Shown piece after piece: positions 61,648 to 64,000 of a stretch of 64,000 nucleotides of DNA. The stretch spans positions 124,001 to 188,000 of the forward strand of contig NZ_JAGKJJ010000007.1 of NCBI RefSeq assembly GCF_020329505.1, given 5' to 3'. Position 1 is the first letter of the stretch; each line of letters opens with the position of its first letter. Made by a program: the position numbers and the translations under genes. Below the pieces are notes generated by a model, which did not search any database, was not told where the DNA came from, and was given only the letters and a program-made list of their open reading frames with translations. This DNA is from Bradyrhizobium semiaridum. GTDB taxonomy: Bacteria; Pseudomonadota; Alphaproteobacteria; Rhizobiales; Xanthobacteraceae.

Positions 61648-63969
61648 ATGAGCGATACACTCGGCCACCCCGATCCCGGTCTCGACCTGTCCGACGGCTT
61701 CATGCCGCACACCTCGCATTGGGGCGTGTTCTCGGCGCGGCTCGGCAAGGCCGGTCTCGAGGTCAGGCCGTATGCCGCCGATCCCGATCCGAACCGCATC
61801 ATCGACAACTTTCCCGGCGCGCTGCGCCATCAGGCGCGCATCGCCCAGCCGGCGATCCGCCGCGGCTGGCTCGAGCGCGGCCCGGGGCCCGACGACCGCC
61901 GCGGCCGCGACGAGTTCGTCTCGGTGAGCTGGGAGCAGGCGCTCGACCTGCTCGGCGGCGAGCTGGCGCGGATCCGCGACACCATCGGCCCGCACGCCGT
62001 GTTCGGCGGTTCCTATGGCTGGTCCAGCGCCGGCCGCTTCCACCACGCGCAGAGCCAGGTGCATCGTTTTCTCAACATCGCGCTCGGCGGCTACGTGCGC
62101 TCGGTCAACACCTATTCCTCCGGCGCGTCCTCGGTGCTGCTGCCGCAGATCCTCGCCGGCTATGAGGAGATCACCAAGCGCAACGTCACCTGGGAGCAGA
62201 TCGCTGAAGAAACCGAGATCCTGCTGGCGTTCGGCGGCATGGCGCTGAAGAACTCGATGGTAGCGGGCGGCTCGATCAGCAAGCATGTCGAGCGCGGCGC
62301 CATGGCCGCGGCGCGCCGGCGCGGCTGCGAATTCGTGCTGGTCAGCCCGCTGCGCGACGACCTTCCGGTCGAGGCCGGCGCCGAATGGCTGACCGCGTTG
62401 CCCGGCACCGACACCGCGCTGATGCTCGGCCTCGTCCACACGCTGGTCGCTGAGGGCCTGCACGACCAGGCTTTCCTTGACCGCTACACCGAGGGTTGGC
62501 CGGTGTTTCTGCGCTACCTGACCGGCGAGACCGATGGACAGCCGAAGAGCGCCGAATGGGCCGCTGCCATCTGCGGCATCGGCGCTGATGCGATCAGGAC
62601 GCTGGCGCGCCGGCTCGCCGGGCGGCGCGCGCTGATCACGGTCTCGCATTCGCTGCAGCGCGCCGAGCATGGCGAGCAGCCGGTGTGGATGGGCATGGTG
62701 CTGGCGGCGGCGCTCGGCCAGATTGGCCTGCCCGGCGGCGGCTACGCCTATTCGTTAGGGGCCATCGGCTATTACGGCCGCCGCGTCAACGCGGTCGCCG
62801 GGCCGACGCTGTCGCAGGGTCGCAACGGCGTCGCCGACTTCATCCCGGTGGCGCGCATCGCCGACATGCTGCTCAATCCCGGCACCACCTATCGCTACGA
62901 TGGCGAGACGCGGACCTATCCGGATATCCGTCTGGTCTACTGGGCCGGCGGCAATCCGTTCCATCACCACCAGGACATCAACCGACTGCGCAAGGCGTTC
63001 GCGCGGCTCGATACGCTGGTGGTGCATGAGCTGGCCTGGACCGCGACGGCGCGGCACGCCGACATCGTGCTGCCCTCGACCATGACGCTGGAGCGCGAGG
63101 ACATCGGCTATTCCACCAACGATCCCCTGATGGTCGCGATGCACCGCATCGCCGAGCCATACGGCCTTGCGCGCGACGACTACGAGATCTTCGCCGATCT
63201 CGCCGAGCGGTTAGGGGCCCGCGAGCCCTTCACCGAAGGCCGCACGGCGCGGCAATGGCTGGAGCATCTCTACGAGCCGACCCGCCGCTCGCTCGCCGCG
63301 CAGGGGCTCGAGGCGCCCGACTTCGACGAATTCTGGCGGCGCGGCAGCCTGGTGGTGCCGCAGCAGGCGGACGACGGCGGCACGCTGCGGCGATTTCGCG
63401 AAGACCCCGTCGCGCGCCCGCTGCCGACGCCGAGCGGACGCATCGAGATCTACTCGGCCAAGATCGCCGCGCATGGCGATGCGGATTGCCCGGGCCATCC
63501 GGTCTGGCTCGACAAGACCGACATGCCGCGGCCGGATGCGCCTTGCTTCCTGGTCGCCAACCAGCCGGTGACGCGGCTGCACAGCCAGCTCGATTTCGGC
63601 GGCCATTCGCTCGCCGCCAAGCATCGCGGCCGCGAGGTCGCGCGCATGAACCCGCGCGACGCTGAGGCGCGCGGCATCAAGGACGGCGACATCATCCGCC
63701 TGTTCAACACGCGCGGCGCCTGTCTCGCCGCGGTTCACGTCACCGACGGCATCGCGCCCGGCGTGGTGCAGCTGCCGACCGGCGCCTGGTACGATCCGAC
63801 GGATCCCGAGGAGGAGGCGCCGCTCTGCGTGCACGGCAATCCGAACGTGCTGACGCGCGATATCGGCACCTCGTCGTTCGCGCAGGGCTGCACCGGCCAG
63901 CTTACTGTCGTCGAGGTGGAACGCTTCAGCGGCAACCTGCCGCCGATCCGCGCGTTCGATCCGGTGTAG
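61648..63969 (+). CDS. Molybdopterin oxidoreductase of the BisC/TorA (DMSO reductase) type
   Basis: 773 residues. The bis-MGD fold of S/N-oxide reductases: MPHTSHWGVFSARLGKAGLE near the N-terminus without a 4Fe-4S motif, GGSYGWSSAGRFHHAQSQVH, and the Mo ligand Ser in VNTYSSGASSVLLP. Later segments (LVYWAGGNPFHHHQDINRLR, VVHELAWTATARHADIVLPS, NPRDAEARGIKDGDIIRLFN) complete the family order. No Tat signal is seen, which favours the cytoplasmic BisC type that reduces biotin or methionine sulfoxide over periplasmic TorA. It stands alone at the right end. Confidence 0.87.
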   Translation: MSDTLGHPDPGLDLSDGFMPHTSHWGVFSARLGKAGLEVRPYAADPDPNRIIDNFPGALRHQARIAQPAIRRGWLERGPGPDDRRGRDEFVSVSWEQALDLLGGELARIRDTIGPHAVFGGSYGWSSAGRFHHAQSQVHRFLNIALGGYVRSVNTYSSGASSVLLPQILAGYEEITKRNVTWEQIAEETEILLAFGGMALKNSMVAGGSISKHVERGAMAAARRRGCEFVLVSPLRDDLPVEAGAEWLTALPGTDTALMLGLVHTLVAEGLHDQAFLDRYTEGWPVFLRYLTGETDGQPKSAEWAAAICGIGADAIRTLARRLAGRRALITVSHSLQRAEHGEQPVWMGMVLAAALGQIGLPGGGYAYSLGAIGYYGRRVNAVAGPTLSQGRNGVADFIPVARIADMLLNPGTTYRYDGETRTYPDIRLVYWAGGNPFHHHQDINRLRKAFARLDTLVVHELAWTATARHADIVLPSTMTLEREDIGYSTNDPLMVAMHRIAEPYGLARDDYEIFADLAERLGAREPFTEGRTARQWLEHLYEPTRRSLAAQGLEAPDFDEFWRRGSLVVPQQADDGGTLRRFREDPVARPLPTPSGRIEIYSAKIAAHGDADCPGHPVWLDKTDMPRPDAPCFLVANQPVTRLHSQLDFGGHSLAAKHRGREVARMNPRDAEARGIKDGDIIRLFNTRGACLAAVHVTDGIAPGVVQLPTGAWYDPTDPEEEAPLCVHGNPNVLTRDIGTSSFAQGCTGQLTVVEVERFSGNLPPIRAFDPV

Positions 63970-64000
63970 GGCGCGTCTCGCCGCCGGATCACGAACAAAT

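Overview
The window reads as chromosomal DNA of a high-GC alphaproteobacterium, most likely Bradyrhizobium or a close relative in the Nitrobacteraceae. Grounds are the alphaproteobacterial forms of rpoD, rpoH and dnaG, a compact chlorite dismutase that (from memory) closely resembles the Nitrobacter winogradskyi enzyme, an EcfG-type stress promoter before a dps gene, and several families of short palindromic intergenic repeats of the kind common in Bradyrhizobium. The genus is an inference; no 16S gene is present.

Layout. 0-6 kb: methyltransferase (cut by the window edge), Dps, cupin, enolase-superfamily enzyme, a thioesterase remnant, carA, an alpha/beta hydrolase and yqeY. 6-31 kb is a long accessory stretch between yqeY and dnaG, genes that usually lie close together in this class. 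It holds an acyl-CoA synthetase; an ArsR regulator overlapping three SRPBCC genes; a LysE exporter; a TetR-led periplasmic-aldehyde-oxidase-like operon whose 2Fe-2S and Mo subunits are fused; two divergent AraC regulators; an NDH-2-like flavoprotein; a secreted cyclase; a CobW GTPase; a PepSY membrane pair; a LysR-controlled membrane protein; and a group of enzymes of amide and gamma-glutamyl chemistry (zinc peptidase, ATP-grasp ligase, N-formylglutamate amidohydrolase, two transglutaminase-like proteins, a gamma-glutamylcyclotransferase-like protein). A chlorite dismutase follows.

31-47 kb: dnaG and rpoD, then small proteins, a lytic transglycosylase, an FRG-domain protein, a 33-residue secreted or membrane peptide, a 666-residue-class membrane protein, a single-domain response regulator, a second LysE exporter, a 23-residue lysine-rich protein, an amidase, a tandem repeat array with a two-unit higher order, and an L,D-transpeptidase. 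47-58 kb: rpoH, rluD-like, a small membrane protein, a Tat-type Rieske protein next to a PQQ dehydrogenase with a lanthanide-type Asp, an isoquinoline-1-oxidoreductase-like pair, tRNA-Glu(CUC), serA and a VOC protein. 58-64 kb: small hypotheticals, a response-regulator remnant, a MntA/HepT toxin-antitoxin pair, a two-gene HGG-motif module, and a BisC/TorA-type molybdoenzyme.

Themes. Three molybdoenzyme systems of different types sit within 53 kb with no cofactor-synthesis genes nearby. Several loci show clear local regulation: a palindrome inside the -35/-10 spacer of the arsR promoter, a TetR operator at the start of its own operon, and a palindrome over the ribosome-binding region of the lysR gene. 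Gene remnants at 3.2, 19.0 and 58.8 kb point to ongoing decay; two of them end at a dispersed repeat.
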